Source: Archivesica marissinica (lineage: Eukaryota > Mollusca > Bivalvia > Venerida > Vesicomyidae). Taken from it: 64,000 bases of DNA. The translations under genes were made by a program, and so were the position numbers. The first letter of the stretch is position 1, and each line of letters starts with the position of its first letter. Of this stretch, positions 52,802 through 63,692 are shown piece after piece. The stretch lies in NCBI GenBank assembly GCA_014843695.1, contig CM026398.1:20259594-20323593 (forward strand), written 5' to 3'. The notes beneath the pieces were generated by a model. That model worked only from the letters and a program-made list of their open reading frames with translations, did no database searches and had not been told where the DNA came from.

Positions 52802-54329
52802 GCCATCTAGGTTGTTTGTCCTAACCCGACACTACATAGCTTTTTAAGGGCTGGTACATTTCCAGTGTACGGGTTACAGCGCTTTCTAAACTCAGTCGGC
52901 GGGTGCGGGACTCGGCAGTTTTCGGGAGCCAATCATAAGTGATTATTAACGAACGGAGAGTTCCGACATCGGTTCCGAGTAGTTACTAGTGTTCAGCGCG
53001 ACGATCAGTTTCAAATATAGCCTTGAGACATTCTAAAAATAGCAATTTGGGAAACCTAATGTGTTGCGATTTTAAAATAGCACGGCTATTAGTGTAGGTA
53101 AATCGTTTTTTAGAAAAAGCGTGACAATATTAAAGATACGCGTGAGAGCGTGATTTGAGGTCTAAAAGCGTGAGTCAGACTTGACATATAATAACAAGTT
53201 GGTACAACGCATGTATCAGACATATATTTAGCACTGAAATAAAGCGGTCAACTAATCTATACTCAGTATAATACTGCTTGAGTGGTGGACAATGACAACT
53301 TATATAATATCGTAATCGTTAAGCTGAGTTTTCCTATCTGTGATTTACATTGTGCACATAAAAGAACCAGATGAGTATTTGCAATGGGACTCATGATTGT
53401 ATCATTGCGTTGAACATCACAATAATACTCGAAGAATACTATGGCATGTGTTAACATTGTTTCTTTCCAATGAATAAACAACTCGGTACACAAAATGAAA
53501 ACAACAATTTATTGCTCCCAAAGAGGCTGTAAAACTCTCACAGTAAAGCATGCAATTCATGAAACAACGTTACAGCGATAAGTGATACAGAGATGCACGA
53601 TACAAGTGGATTAGAGTAAAACTGTAATGAGAGACATTGGTCAGTTACTGCCCCCTGAATATTCTTTAGGAGGATAAGTCTTCATAATTCGTTTCCTCTG
53701 TTTTTATCGTTGTTTCCTTTGCACAACATTCTATGAATTTTCATCCACTTTCTCATCTTATAATTATTAAATTAGTAAATCTCGACAGATGTCCTACAGT
53801 ATCTACAATGGATATTTCACTGTCAAATATTGTCAACAGTAAGAAAGGAGTCCAACTAAAAGGATCAATATACATTTCTGGATAAATCAAACTTTATCTG
53901 TCAAGGGAGGTAATAGAAATTCCAGCAATGTCTCTCATTACAGTCGAACTAAATTGTAACAATGTATCTCAACCTGTTGCTATTTCATACACATATTTAA
54001 ACATTAAAACACACCTTAATATTTCTTTCATTCCATTTTATCACATAAAAATAGTCTTAACAAATTATTTTTTTAAAACCGGTTTTAATTCGATTTTTTA
54101 AAGTTATATTGCTGTTCAAACAAACAAACTTGTAATGTAAAAGTAAAGTATGTTTGTTTATTATAGTGTCACCCCTATTTAAAGGACCAGCCATTTCTGA
54201 CTTATTAGACACCGCTTTTTATGAACATCAGTACTTCCTGAATCCTATGCTTGTATGCCAGGCGCCAGGCTGGTAGGCAATCGGTAACCATTATTTAACT
54301 AACTGGCGGCTCATCAACCGGCCATATCA
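52802..54329. other. No gene seen
   Basis: A SINE A-like scrap ('cattgtgcacataaaagaac') sits at 53348-53367. The rest carries no protein-like frame. Confidence 0.4.
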
Positions 54330-54400
54330 GAAAGAACCCCTGACGAGATTCGAACCTTCGACCTCCCACTTCGTAGGCGGACGCCTTAACCATATGTAAT
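54330..54400 (-). repeat. tRNA-Arg(ACG)-like SINE head or pseudogene
   Basis: On the minus strand 'ggttaaggcgtccgcctacg' and 'gaaggttcgaatctcgtcag' give D, anticodon (loop ctacgaa) and T arms. The 5' acceptor strand does not pair with the 3' end, so it is not a functional tRNA gene. Confidence 0.5.
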
Positions 54401-55454
54401 GTATGCGAGCTTCAGAATTTTTAATAAAATGTGTTAACAGTGATGTACACACATTAATTACATTGCTATTAATTATAATTTATTACAGAGAAATGTAGTT
54501 GTGACGATAGTCCAACTATTTAGACTTGAAAAATGTGACATGTTACTATCCAGGCATTTTTCAAAATAACAGGGGAAAACATGTATGTAGAGGTCTTATA
54601 TATATATGACTATTGTGACGAGAGCCTAAAGACAATAGACTATGCTAGTAAATCTGAGTATATATTTTTCAACAGCATTCAAATACCGTAACTTTTTTTA
54701 AAAGGGATAGAATTCCATACTGCAATACTTGAGAGCAAAATCGGTTTTATAACAAATACAATTGATTATTGTATGATAGCAACATTTTGGGAGTGTCACA
54801 TTGAACAGGAATATAACTTTTAAAGCAGCATTACATCGTATGATATAAAAGATATTTGAACAATTCAATGTTTACGTATGAGTAGCAATGCTGCTACACA
54901 TTCTAACATTATACTTTGTATGCTTATGTTCATTTGGTAAACAGTGTTTTTTGCGATAAAACAAACTCGAAACCGAAAGTAGGACTTTCCGAGTCGATCG
55001 GTCACGCACTTGTTTACAACCGGAACGCATCGTCCGCACTTGCTTGCATTCGGAATGCATCGTCCCCATTTGTCCCATGTAGTCTGTTTTAATATGTTGA
55101 TCAAGTCTTTAGGGACATTTCTACATCCCCTCGAGGGGTTCGACATTAGAGGAAGATAGATAGATAGTATTTCATGTTCAAAATATATACGTTGTTTTCT
55201 ACATCCTCTGTTGTTTCACGCATGCGCACTGTGCGTGTTTATATTTCGTGTGTTGATAAACAAATTCGCGTATACGACTGTTTAAATTTATTGGAATTTT
55301 ATCGTTTCTGAGCGACTATTTCGATTTTTGTAAACACACACACATTATTATTTATATTTTACCCAAAACATCCTTTATTACGATGTAATGCTGCTTTAAA
55401 GGTAGCTGTACGGAGGGATAAAAATCGAAATAAATAGAAATGATTGGCATTTCA
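54401..55454. other. No gene seen; dispersed repeat at 54507-54607
   Basis: The inverted copy of the 110-bp repeat is the only recognisable element. Confidence 0.4.
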
Positions 55455-55461
55455 GTATATG

Positions 55462-55610
55462 CACAGGAACTTGAAATGTTACCCATAAGCCACCAAAGGT
55501 CTGGTACCTCTATCCTAGGACTCCCCCATCTTTTTTTAATAGAGGAGGGTGTCATAGGATAGAGGTACGAGACCGTTGGTGGCTTATGGATAACATTTCA
55601 AGTTCCTATG
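55462..55610. mobile_element. Foldback MITE with 7-bp target duplication
   Basis: The inverted arms 'cacaggaacttgaaatgtta' and 'taacatttcaagttcctatg' extend over most of the 149 bp. The flanks gtatatg (55455-55461 and 55611-55617) are duplicated. A second copy lies at 58442-58723. Confidence 0.85.
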
Positions 55611-55629
55611 GTATATGCACTGGGCATGA

Positions 55630-55726
55630 ACACAGGGATTCGGCACGTTTGGGGGTACTAGTATATATATTAAGTACTTAAATATATATACTAGTAGGCT
55701 ACCCCCAAACGTGCCGAATCCCTGTG
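55630..55726. mobile_element. Palindromic MITE with 8-bp target duplication (hAT-like)
   Basis: The ends 'cacagggattcggcacgttt' and 'aaacgtgccgaatccctgtg' are perfect inverted repeats. The flanks ggcatgaa (55622-55629 and 55727-55734) are duplicated. An 8-bp duplication fits hAT transposons. A half copy lies at 47215-47300. Confidence 0.88.
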
Positions 55727-55734
55727 GGCATGAA

Positions 55735-55988
55735 TCAATCACCGGAGACATCCCCTAATATTTGGAGACAAAAAAGAAGTTGTAGTACATCATAGAATTT
55801 CATTAAATGTTCACATAATTTTGTTCATATTTCCAATAAAGCTGAATAGGTTTCCAAGATTTTTTCAAATACTTACTGGAACACCTTTAACTGTATTTCA
55901 TTTCGTATATATTAACTTGAAATCACAAAATAGATATCCATTTGTAATGTATTAACAAACAACTAACTAGTGTTAATTGTGTACGATT
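55735..55988. other. No gene seen; 3' flank of the RIB43A-like exon
   Basis: AT-rich spacer. Confidence 0.4.
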
Positions 55989-56228
55989 TTATTTATCTTG
56001 TAGATGTGTTGAATTGCATGTAATAGGATTTGTGTAGACCTCCTTATCCAAGAAATCTTGATGTGAATTCTGTTCCAGTGCAAGACGGCGGTTCTCATCT
56101 GCCATATTTCTGTTAAGGTCCTCTCTTTTACGATCCGCTTCCCGCTCCAGTAGCATGGCAGCACGTGCATTTGCTAGACGTTGTCTATCGTGTTCCAAAT
56201 CACGTAATGTCTGCTCTTGAGCAAGTCA
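55989..56228 (-). pseudogene. RIB43A-like (RIBC) terminal exon, frame damaged
   Basis: Minus-strand coding: H-D-R-Q-R-L-A-N-A-R-A-A-M-L-L-E-R-E-A-D then S-H-Q-D-F-L-D-K-E-V-Y-T-N-P. RIB43A proteins are coiled-coil ciliary microtubule-lumen proteins that end with D-K-E-V-Y-T-N-P, a short acidic/aromatic stretch and Q-F-N-T-x-x-R. Here Q-F-N-T-S-T-R is present but in another frame, and the intervening codons are missing. The acceptor tgtttcag is followed by an in-frame TGA in the phase set by the upstream exon. Both defects suggest a pseudogene. AATAAA lies at the end. Confidence 0.6.
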
Positions 56229-56412
56229 CTGAAACAGAAAGTTGGTAATTATGTGAATCAATGTATTAAAGAAACACAGAAACCAGATATATGTACAAAT
56301 GAATGTACACCTATTCATAAAAGTATATTTTTAAAAAGGTTCCCATAGCAACAGCTTTATTTAATACATGCTCGACTTTAACTCAGGCTATTAAGCTAAC
56401 ACGTATGGGCAC

Positions 56413-57012
56413 ACTAAATGAATAACACACTAAATGAATAACACACTAAATGAATAACACACTAAATGAATAACACACTAAATGAATAACACACTAAATG
56501 AATAACACACTAAATGAATAACACACTAAATGAATAGCACACTAAATGAATAACACACTAAATACTAAATGAATAACACACTAAATGAATAACACACTAA
56601 ATGAATAGCACACTAAATGAATAACACACTAAATGAATAGCACACTAAATGAATAACACACTAAATACTAAATGAATAACACACTAAATGAATAACACAC
56701 TAAATGAATAATGCACTAAATGAATAACACACTAAATACTAAATGAATAACACACTAAATACTAAATGAATAACACACTAAATGAATACCACACTAAATG
56801 AATAACACACTAAATGAATAACACACTAAATACTAAATGAATACCACACTAAATGAATAACACACTAAATGAATACCACACTAAATGAATAACACACTAA
56901 ATGAATAACACACTAAATGAATAGTACACTAAATGAATAGTACACTAAATGAATAACACACTAAATGAATAACACACTAAATGAATAACACACTAAATGA
57001 ATAACACACTAA
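56413..57012 (+). repeat. 16-bp minisatellite
   Basis: The unit is 'aaatgaataacacact', with variants (atagcac, ataccac) and occasional 'aaatact' duplications. It lies in the intron between the two RIB43A-like exons. Confidence 0.93.
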
Positions 57013-57127
57013 TGCACATGTTACAACAATTGGCTGGTAAACCTGGTCTCCGACACTGAATGTTGTACAATTTAACCCTTGCATCTGAGACATGTGCAAC
57101 TCGGCATTCAATAGACTGTATTACACA

Positions 57128-57180
57128 GACACAAGACACGAATTATTGTTTTTGCCCTATGGTCATATAGTAAGTAATGG
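57128..57180. repeat. Single end of the 32780-33043 MITE
   Basis: 'gccctatggtcatatagtaa' and the neighbouring 'acaagacacgaat' match one terminal repeat of that element. Confidence 0.5.
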
Positions 57181-57253
57181 AAACATTAGATATAATATAG
57201 ATCGTTAGGTGAGCAACCAATGTTGATACTATTTACATATGATATACTATGTA

Positions 57254-57430
57254 CAGTCAAACCTGTGTTAGTGGTCACCTCCATTAAGCAGCCAACCTGT
57301 ATTAAGCAGCCAGTTTCCAGATTCTCAAAATGTTGTTTTGTTATACATTTGACCTCTATTAAGCAGTCAACTGTGCTAAACATCCATTTCTGTAATTCCC
57401 TCGGCTGGCTGCTTAAGACAGGTTTGACTG
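57254..57430. mobile_element. Mariner-type MITE, copy 4
   Basis: The ends 'cagtcaaacctgtgttagtg' and 'cttaagacaggtttgactg' are flanked by TA on both sides. This is one of the most intact copies. Confidence 0.8.
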
Positions 57431-57540
57431 TATTCAGAGATTGTTCGTATATTTTCATGATTGATATGGACACAACACAATCAAGTACTGAAGTAGGATG
57501 TACTAGAAATGGCTGATAAATATATAATTGCAGAACTTAC

Positions 57541-57600
57541 CTCTTGCTCTAATCTCTGTTTATCCTGCTGTTTGCGTATATCCTCCAGTATATACTTGGC
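57541..57600 (-). pseudogene. RIB43A-like penultimate exon (partial)
   Basis: The donor GAG|gtaagt follows K-Y-I-L-E-D-I-R-K-Q-Q-D-K-Q-R-L-E-Q-E, a heptad-rich coiled coil consistent with RIB43A. The upstream edge runs into a LINE fragment, so the acceptor is unclear. Confidence 0.4.
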
Positions 57601-57639
57601 ATGGGTGGGTGAGTGGGCATTGAGGCTGCACTTTTTGAC

Positions 57640-57800
57640 AATTGTTTGAGACTTAGAGGGTTAGGACGAGAACAGACGGATTCAAACTGTCGATTCAGAA
57701 TATTGGCTTTTAACATTGGGTCAGAATGGAATTGACCATTACTACTGAGTGTGGCTATTTCCATGTAATCGGCTACTTCGTCATACTTCAACGTTCACTA
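57640..57800 (-). pseudogene. LINE fragment (endonuclease/RT linker)
   Basis: A minus frame reads N-G-Q-F-H-S-D-P-M-L-K-A-N-I-L-N-R-Q-F-E, like the linker before the RT domain of Jockey/CR1-type LINEs. Confidence 0.45.
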
Positions 57801-58434
57801 CTATCTCTAACTTCTATTTCTACACGTTCATAGATGATAAAAATCGCACATATATACAACATGACTGATATATGTGCCATGTATAAATACATTTCCCTTA
57901 ATCGAATTATTTCTAATTTTATATATACCCATCCACGCACTTGCAAAATCAATAACCAACTGATATGATAGATCCATCAAAAGTGGAAATATTATATAAC
58001 TGATCTGCAAATGGTGCACTTGGATAAAAGCACAACGTGATATTTGTTATTGATTTGCTTGTTCAAGTCTCAAACTTAATGGGTAAGCCACCCAACTGAA
58101 TAATGACATCAACCACGCGTTTTGACCCTAACCCAACCCTAACCCTGGGCGGAGCAAGTAATGAAGGCGTTCTTTATGCGTGGTTGATACTATATTCTGA
58201 TCGGCTGGTTGAGATAAAAAATTTACGAACTTAATGCCTATGTCATTGTTCTATTTTTGTAAGTAAATGTATATGTTTAAATGCAGGATTAGTGTGGTAT
58301 GTGTTACGGATCTATCCAGTTTCAGTTATGTTCATGTTCTCAGGAAGCAGATTTGCAACAACACTATTTGCTGACCACCTATCTTTGAAATTGTTAGACC
58401 GACTTAAATTATTGAAGATGACGACATGTTCAAT
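57801..58434. other. No gene; hairpin with telomere-like repeats at 58084-58212
   Basis: 'atcaaccacgcg' and 'gcgtggttgat' are inverted around 'ccctaacccaaccctaaccc', a short (CCCTAA)-type run. Confidence 0.5.
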
Positions 58435-58441
58435 GTACAAT

Positions 58442-58723
58442 CACAGGAACTTGAAATGTTATCATTAAGCCACCAAAGGTCTCGTGCCTCTATCCTAGGA
58501 CACCCCCTCTATTCTTTTTTTAATAGAGGGGGTGTCCTAGGATAGAGGTACGAGACCTTTGGTGGCTTAGTTTAAACATATTTTATTTCCCAATATTAAA
58601 TACATATTGAACAATGCATACACCACGCATAATCAGAATACAGAAACAGGATTAGAATGGAAGACAGAGTCTTATATAATTCTTCTCCTGGTGGCTTAAT
58701 GATAACATTTCAAGTTCCTGTGG
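58442..58723. mobile_element. Foldback MITE with 7-bp target duplication, carrying a nested insertion
   Basis: It is the same family as 55462-55610, flanked by gtacaat (58435-58441 and 58724-58730). Its right arm is split by 121 bp (58570-58690), itself flanked by the 9-bp duplication ggtggctta (58561-58569 and 58691-58699). Confidence 0.85.
58570..58690 (-). mobile_element. Short insertion with 9-bp target duplication, LINE/SINE 3' end-like
   Basis: On the minus strand it ends 'gggaaataaaatatgtttaaac' after 'tgtatgcattgttcaatatg', resembling a 5'-truncated LINE 3' end. The 9-bp duplication supports target-primed insertion. Confidence 0.55.
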
Positions 58724-58730
58724 TACAATA

Positions 58731-59621
58731 TATAATTCCCAGTCTTTATAATTATGCTACAATTGAATGTGATCTACCGGCGGAATCTCATGAAGAGTTA
58801 AATTGTATGCCAATGGTCACCCGATACCATACCGCCGAACAAATATTTCGGAGTGGAGCATACTCCCGGACGCCCAGTAGAATGGTGCATAGTCCATGCT
58901 TAGGCCTAGATACGCGCCTCGGTGAGGTCAGGGTGTACAGTGACGTATATATCTATGTAATCGATAGGCCTCTTACATAATTTGTTATTTCGAAAAATGC
59001 CTGGATAGTAAAATGTCTTAAATGTCTTAATAGTTGGACTATGTAATCGGCTGCTTGTGTTATAGAGAGTGTTATCTTCTATTTATGAGAGTTATCACCT
59101 GAGTGTTGGGTTTTTCCAAAATGTTTATTGTTAGAACGATCTGCTGATTATTGATTATGACCGCCCGGGTGCTCGCTCGCAGTGTATAATATGGAGCTAG
59201 TAATGAATGTAAATTAGTTCCCCCAGGTGTAATTAGGACTGCACTTAAGACATAATTTTAACTGAACTGTGTTCAAATGAACTTCGATTTACTAACGAGC
59301 ACTGTGCTACACGTACTGCTATCGTGTTCAAAACAGAAAGTTGGAACACCCTAAAACACGTAACGACAGAATTAGAGCCAGCTCATTACCGGAAGCCACA
59401 CTTATTGGTGAGTCAATACTTTTTAATATACATTCTTCGGGGGCCGGGCATATCCAGCAATTTAAGCTGGAGATTGATTATTTTAGCATTAGTTCATATC
59501 CATGTCCACATTGTTTCACAGGCACCCGGCGCATACCCTGGACCCCCATGGACCCATCCGGGCATACCCTGGACCCAAATACAACCCCAAATAGTCATAA
59601 TACATTGTAACATCAATCAAG
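58731..59621. other. No gene seen
   Basis: The 110-bp dispersed repeat ends at 58970-59042. A short duplication of 'gcataccctggaccc' occurs at 59531-59575. ORFs here show no known family. Confidence 0.4.
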
Positions 59622-59720
59622 TATCATTTCTAGTTCCAAAAACCCATTTGTGAAATTTTTTTTTATATAAGATTGTCAAAAAATTGTTTTCACAAATGGG
59701 TTTTTGGAACTAGAAATGAT
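59622..59720. repeat. Foldback repeat, about 40-bp arms
   Basis: 'atcatttctagttccaaaaa' and 'tttttggaactagaaatgat' are perfect inverted ends around a T-rich centre. Confidence 0.82.
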
Positions 59721-60359
59721 GAAGTGAATGTTCCTCGCATAACACTAGTCTATTGTCACTTGTTTAGATATGAGTTCGATTGTTCCTGGACGTTTATAAG
59801 TTCCAATAACACTAATTAAATGATATTTACTTTTCAAAGTTCAATATTTATGACAGTAACCGATGAATGATGTTACCATCACACATATGGAACAACCCTT
59901 CCACCCAACAAACCAGGCAGATTTAGGAGGGTACATAATGACAATAACCCCAGATAAAACCATTCCAGAGAATACACACATCAGTCTTCCCTAATAATTA
60001 TGGGTAACCGACGAATGACAAACTGGCCAACTTTGATATCATGATACTCTGATAATAGACATCCCTGTTGCACATCAGTAAAGTTAATAAATAAATCAAC
60101 TTTAACAAGATAGTATGATTGATGTTGCTAATCATTACAACATCAACGCAACGTGGCCAACCTTTGCCTCTTCAGAAACCATGTTTTACTGCATGATGTT
60201 TTCTTGTTTTGCATTAAACTTTCTTCTTACCAAAATACAATGAATCTGCTAATCTCAGAGGAGCACACGACAATGACCAGAGGGAAAATGACTTAAAATA
60301 TTGTGAAATATCAATGTGCCATTCGTGGCCAACACATATTCTTCAATAATTATAATATA
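59721..60359. other. No gene seen
   Basis: AT-rich spacer. Confidence 0.4.
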
Positions 60360-60544
60360 CAGTCAATCCTGTCTTAAGCAGCCAGCCAAGGGAACCATAG
60401 AAAGTGGCTGCTTAGCACAGGTGGCTGCTTAATAGAGGTCAAATGTATAATAAAACAACATAATATTTATTGGGAATCTGCTAACTGGCTGCTTAATACA
60501 GGTTGGCTGCTTAATAGAGGTGACCACTAACACAGGTTTGACTG
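60360..60544. mobile_element. Mariner-type MITE, copy 5
   Basis: The ends 'cagtcaatcctgtcttaagc' and 'ctaacacaggtttgactg' are flanked by TA. Confidence 0.8.
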
Positions 60545-60868
60545 TAGTGTGAATATTATTGTCAATAAAATTGATCGTGTATGGACTGTTTTAAAATGTT
60601 CGATTTATTAAATTACTTTTTTTTATATTAATATTTTTTATTTTCCTTTTCATGTCATTACCAGAACAAATTACACACATATATACATACATACACATAC
60701 ATGCACGTATTAAACATTTCAGTTAGTGATTAAGAATAATATGTCATGAAAGGTCACAAAGAATAAGATGTTTTTTTATAGACTGTTTGACTGTAGTGTG
60801 AATATTATTGTCAATAAAATTGATAGTGTATGGACTGTTTTAAAATGTTCGAGCTATTAAATTACTTT
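60538..60868 (+). repeat. Direct repeat pair
   Basis: 'gactgtagtgtgaatattat' through 'aaaatgttcga.ttattaaattac' occurs at 60540-60620 and again at 60788-60868. The first copy includes the MITE 3' end, so the duplication happened after MITE insertion. Confidence 0.7.
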
Positions 60869-61560
60869 GTAAATTTTTGTAACGGGGAATAATTAAATAC
60901 TTGTACCAGATGTTGCTGACCATTACCAGGACCAGGAACTGACTAATGAAATTAGCGTTTGTCGATACTGAACAAGTGAAACTTGGATATAAATGTCACG
61001 GCACTCGAAATAAGTATTTCAAACTCGGAAGATTTCAGGTACATGTAGTTGACTATTATAAACTTGATCTACAACATAACAGTGTAATACATACATCGTT
61101 GCTATTTAGCATATCTCAACATTAATACAAAGTTATTGAAGCAGAACTGTAGTTTATCTATACAAGTTGATCGAGGCTACACTGTTGAATGAAACATATA
61201 GCCATGCTTATACCAAAATACAAATATTGTACATATACTTATATGTATTTCGGGAAAATAAAACTGGTGAGACGGCGAACATAGCCCCCACCTTAGTACA
61301 TATGCCACCGCTCCATCAATAAGTAGGACTTGGTTGCTATATTTTTAAATACGTTGTAATCATAAAATAAATGAAGAAACGTGCATTTTTAAATATATGG
61401 TCTTTAGTGTATGTAACGGCAGCACGCATTTGGCCGCTATCGCAAACTCCAATGCACTGGGCGCAACAACAACCACGGTTTGCACTACAGGTGTACTTTA
61501 TTTACTCTATTTACTGGGTCGTGATACCACAACCAAGTATTATCTATATCAAAACTCTTT
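60869..61560. other. No gene seen
   Basis: AT-rich spacer with fortuitous short ORFs. Confidence 0.4.
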
Positions 61561-61564
61561 GGAG

Positions 61565-62113
61565 CTATCCCAATGCCCGAAATAGCGCAGTCGTGGCATT
61601 CTTTATCTTTATCTGCTGAACCCGGGTTGCAACAAAAACATGAACACGTCGAGCCTCATTTGACAGGTACCCAAGTACTACCTTACTGTCAGTCCAATAA
61701 ACATGATAGAGATTATCATAATCAAGTTCTTGATCCAGTACAGATAACAAAGCAGAGTAAGTTCAAGTCGAGGAATCGTAATAGGTTTCAATGGGATTTG
61801 CCTATCAATAGTGAGCAATGAACCTGGCCTGCTTCGTTGACAAAACGAAGGTAAGAACACTGACCATAGCCAGTGGTACTCGCATCAGAAAAATGGTGTA
61901 CATCGGCGACCTCTACCTTTCCGAAAATGGCGGGCTTCACACATCTCTGTATATTTAGTGATGCGAGACCAGAAAGTTACGCCATTGGGACCACTTCGCA
62001 CGTAGATGTTCTGGCAATGGGTCATCCCAATCAGCACGGTCAGCACACATTTGCTGCAGAATTTGTTTGCCGATTAAAACTACAGGGGCTATGAATCCAA
62101 GCAGATCATACAT
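61565..62113 (-). pseudogene. BEL/Pao connection and RNase H region, 3' truncated
   Basis: It contains H-F-S-D-A-S-like and P-I-T-I-P-R-L-E-L-T motifs (about 61780-61960), then V-Y-W-T-D-S-K-V-V-L-G-Y-L and R-V-Q-Q-I. Homology stops near 61620, before integrase. Confidence 0.7.
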
Positions 62114-63212
62114 TTAATAAACCGTTGACAACATTCCACGCCTAGTCAGAGGTCGATCCTTTAAAGTGATTCTGAATTGGAAGGTATCAGACTCGAGACA
62201 CCAATGGATTCCCAATGTTCTCTCAATTGGGAGTTTGTCCGAGACGATGTCAACATCTTTGAGGTCTTTGGCTCTGTCCTCATGTTGCATATGTGCAATA
62301 ACGTCCTTTACGTTAGACACAAACTTGTGTTGCCTAATCCCGGCTTTACCACACAGAGCCTTACCGTGGTCAACTAAACGTACAGCTTCCTTAACACTAG
62401 GAACATACTTCAAACTATGATGTGGAATATACATACTTGCCCATTCTCTCATGGATCCAACTCAGAAACTCGTTCTGCATGTCCGTGATTCAAAAGTTCC
62501 TGCATGAACTCACAGTATTGTCGGCGGAATGTTTCTTCTCTTTCTAATCTTCTTTGCAAAGATTTGAGTCTACTTAAAGCCGCAGACTTGTTATTCGGAA
62601 GACACGGTTCTTTGTCTTTGAAAGGCAATGGCAATGCCCATCTTGAAAATGTATACCCTCAGACAATGTGGCAAGAAACCGTTTATCCTGCTGTGATATG
62701 TATGCGCGATCAACACCTATATCAATGAAATCACGTTCCATTATTCCCAGGACATCACTAGCTATCACTTCCTTCACTTTAGTTCTCAATGAAAACAGAT
62801 CAGGGGCTGGTTGAGAGCTAGTATCACATTTGAGTGAGTCAATCACTTCACGGGCAAGAATCCGACACCGAGGATCAATCACTCAGACAATACTCCATCC
62901 AAGATCGGTTCTCTGACCATATGGTCCATCACCACTAGACGCAATTACCTCGCGAGGAACAAGGGCACGTGGACAATTGTACACAATGAGCAAACCAATT
63001 TCGCAATCACGCAATGGTATCAGATGCTCCGCAATAGGTTCCAAATGCGGCCAAACTGTAGCCGTATCTGGTGTAGGAATATGTGAACGATTCGCTGGCA
63101 TGAGATTCCTCGTATACGCATCTGGAAGACAGATATTGACCTCACTATCGAACCCACGCACCATCAGACCTTTAATTTTACGACTTGATACGATTGTATT
63201 TTCTGAATGCAT
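62114..63212 (-). pseudogene. BEL/Pao RT flanks with the active site deleted
   Basis: Successive frames encode the linker, the pre-RT region (F-L-A-T-L-S-E-G-I-H, R-Q-Y-C-E-F-M), then Y-I-P-H-H-S-L-K-Y fused to a post-palm block ending L-T-R-R-G-M-L-S-T. The Y-V-D-D box and surrounding RT core that normally lie between are not present. Confidence 0.7.
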
Positions 63213-63440
63213 TGTGGAGACAACTTAACATCTGCTCCTGTTATGCCAAGAGCATCACACATGTCTTCAAGAATGAACGTAGTGTCGGACTGTGTGTCCA
63301 ACAATGCATAAACTAGTTTTTCGCTATCTGGATTGTCACAATGGGAAACATACACTGGTGCAATTGTAGCGCATTTACTTGCTATGCTTCCGTTGCCAAG
63401 AGATACTGCTTCAGTACGGCTAGCATGTACACCGTGTGGT
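63164..63440 (-). pseudogene. BEL/Pao aspartic protease
   Basis: A-L-L-D-T-Q-S-D-T-T-F-I-L-E is the BEL-type protease active site (D-T-Q-S-D in place of D-T-G-S). The frame breaks at about 63200 and the domain continues in another frame. Confidence 0.7.
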
Positions 63441-63692
63441 AATTGGTAATTTGACTGTCTTACAGTCGAGATCTTCGTGTTTTCTTTTGTTTTCTGCCGA
63501 TTGTGGAGACGTCCGTATATCATCATGCAACGAAGTTGGGTGAAATTTCGAACAGATCTTACATTTCTTCCTCTGTTTACACCATCTGGAAATATGATTA
63601 CATTGAAGGCACACAAAACAAAAACGTGTGTCCTTTGCAAATGATTTCCTTTCGCTCAGAGGTTTATTTAAAAATAACGTACAGTTATCCAA
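63420..63692 (-). pseudogene. BEL/Pao Gag zinc-binding C terminus
   Basis: The open frame carries C-F-V-C-L-Q-C-N-H-I-S-R-W-C and C-K-I-C-S-K-F-H-P-T-S-L-H, the paired knuckle pattern usual in BEL/Pao Gag proteins. Confidence 0.72.
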
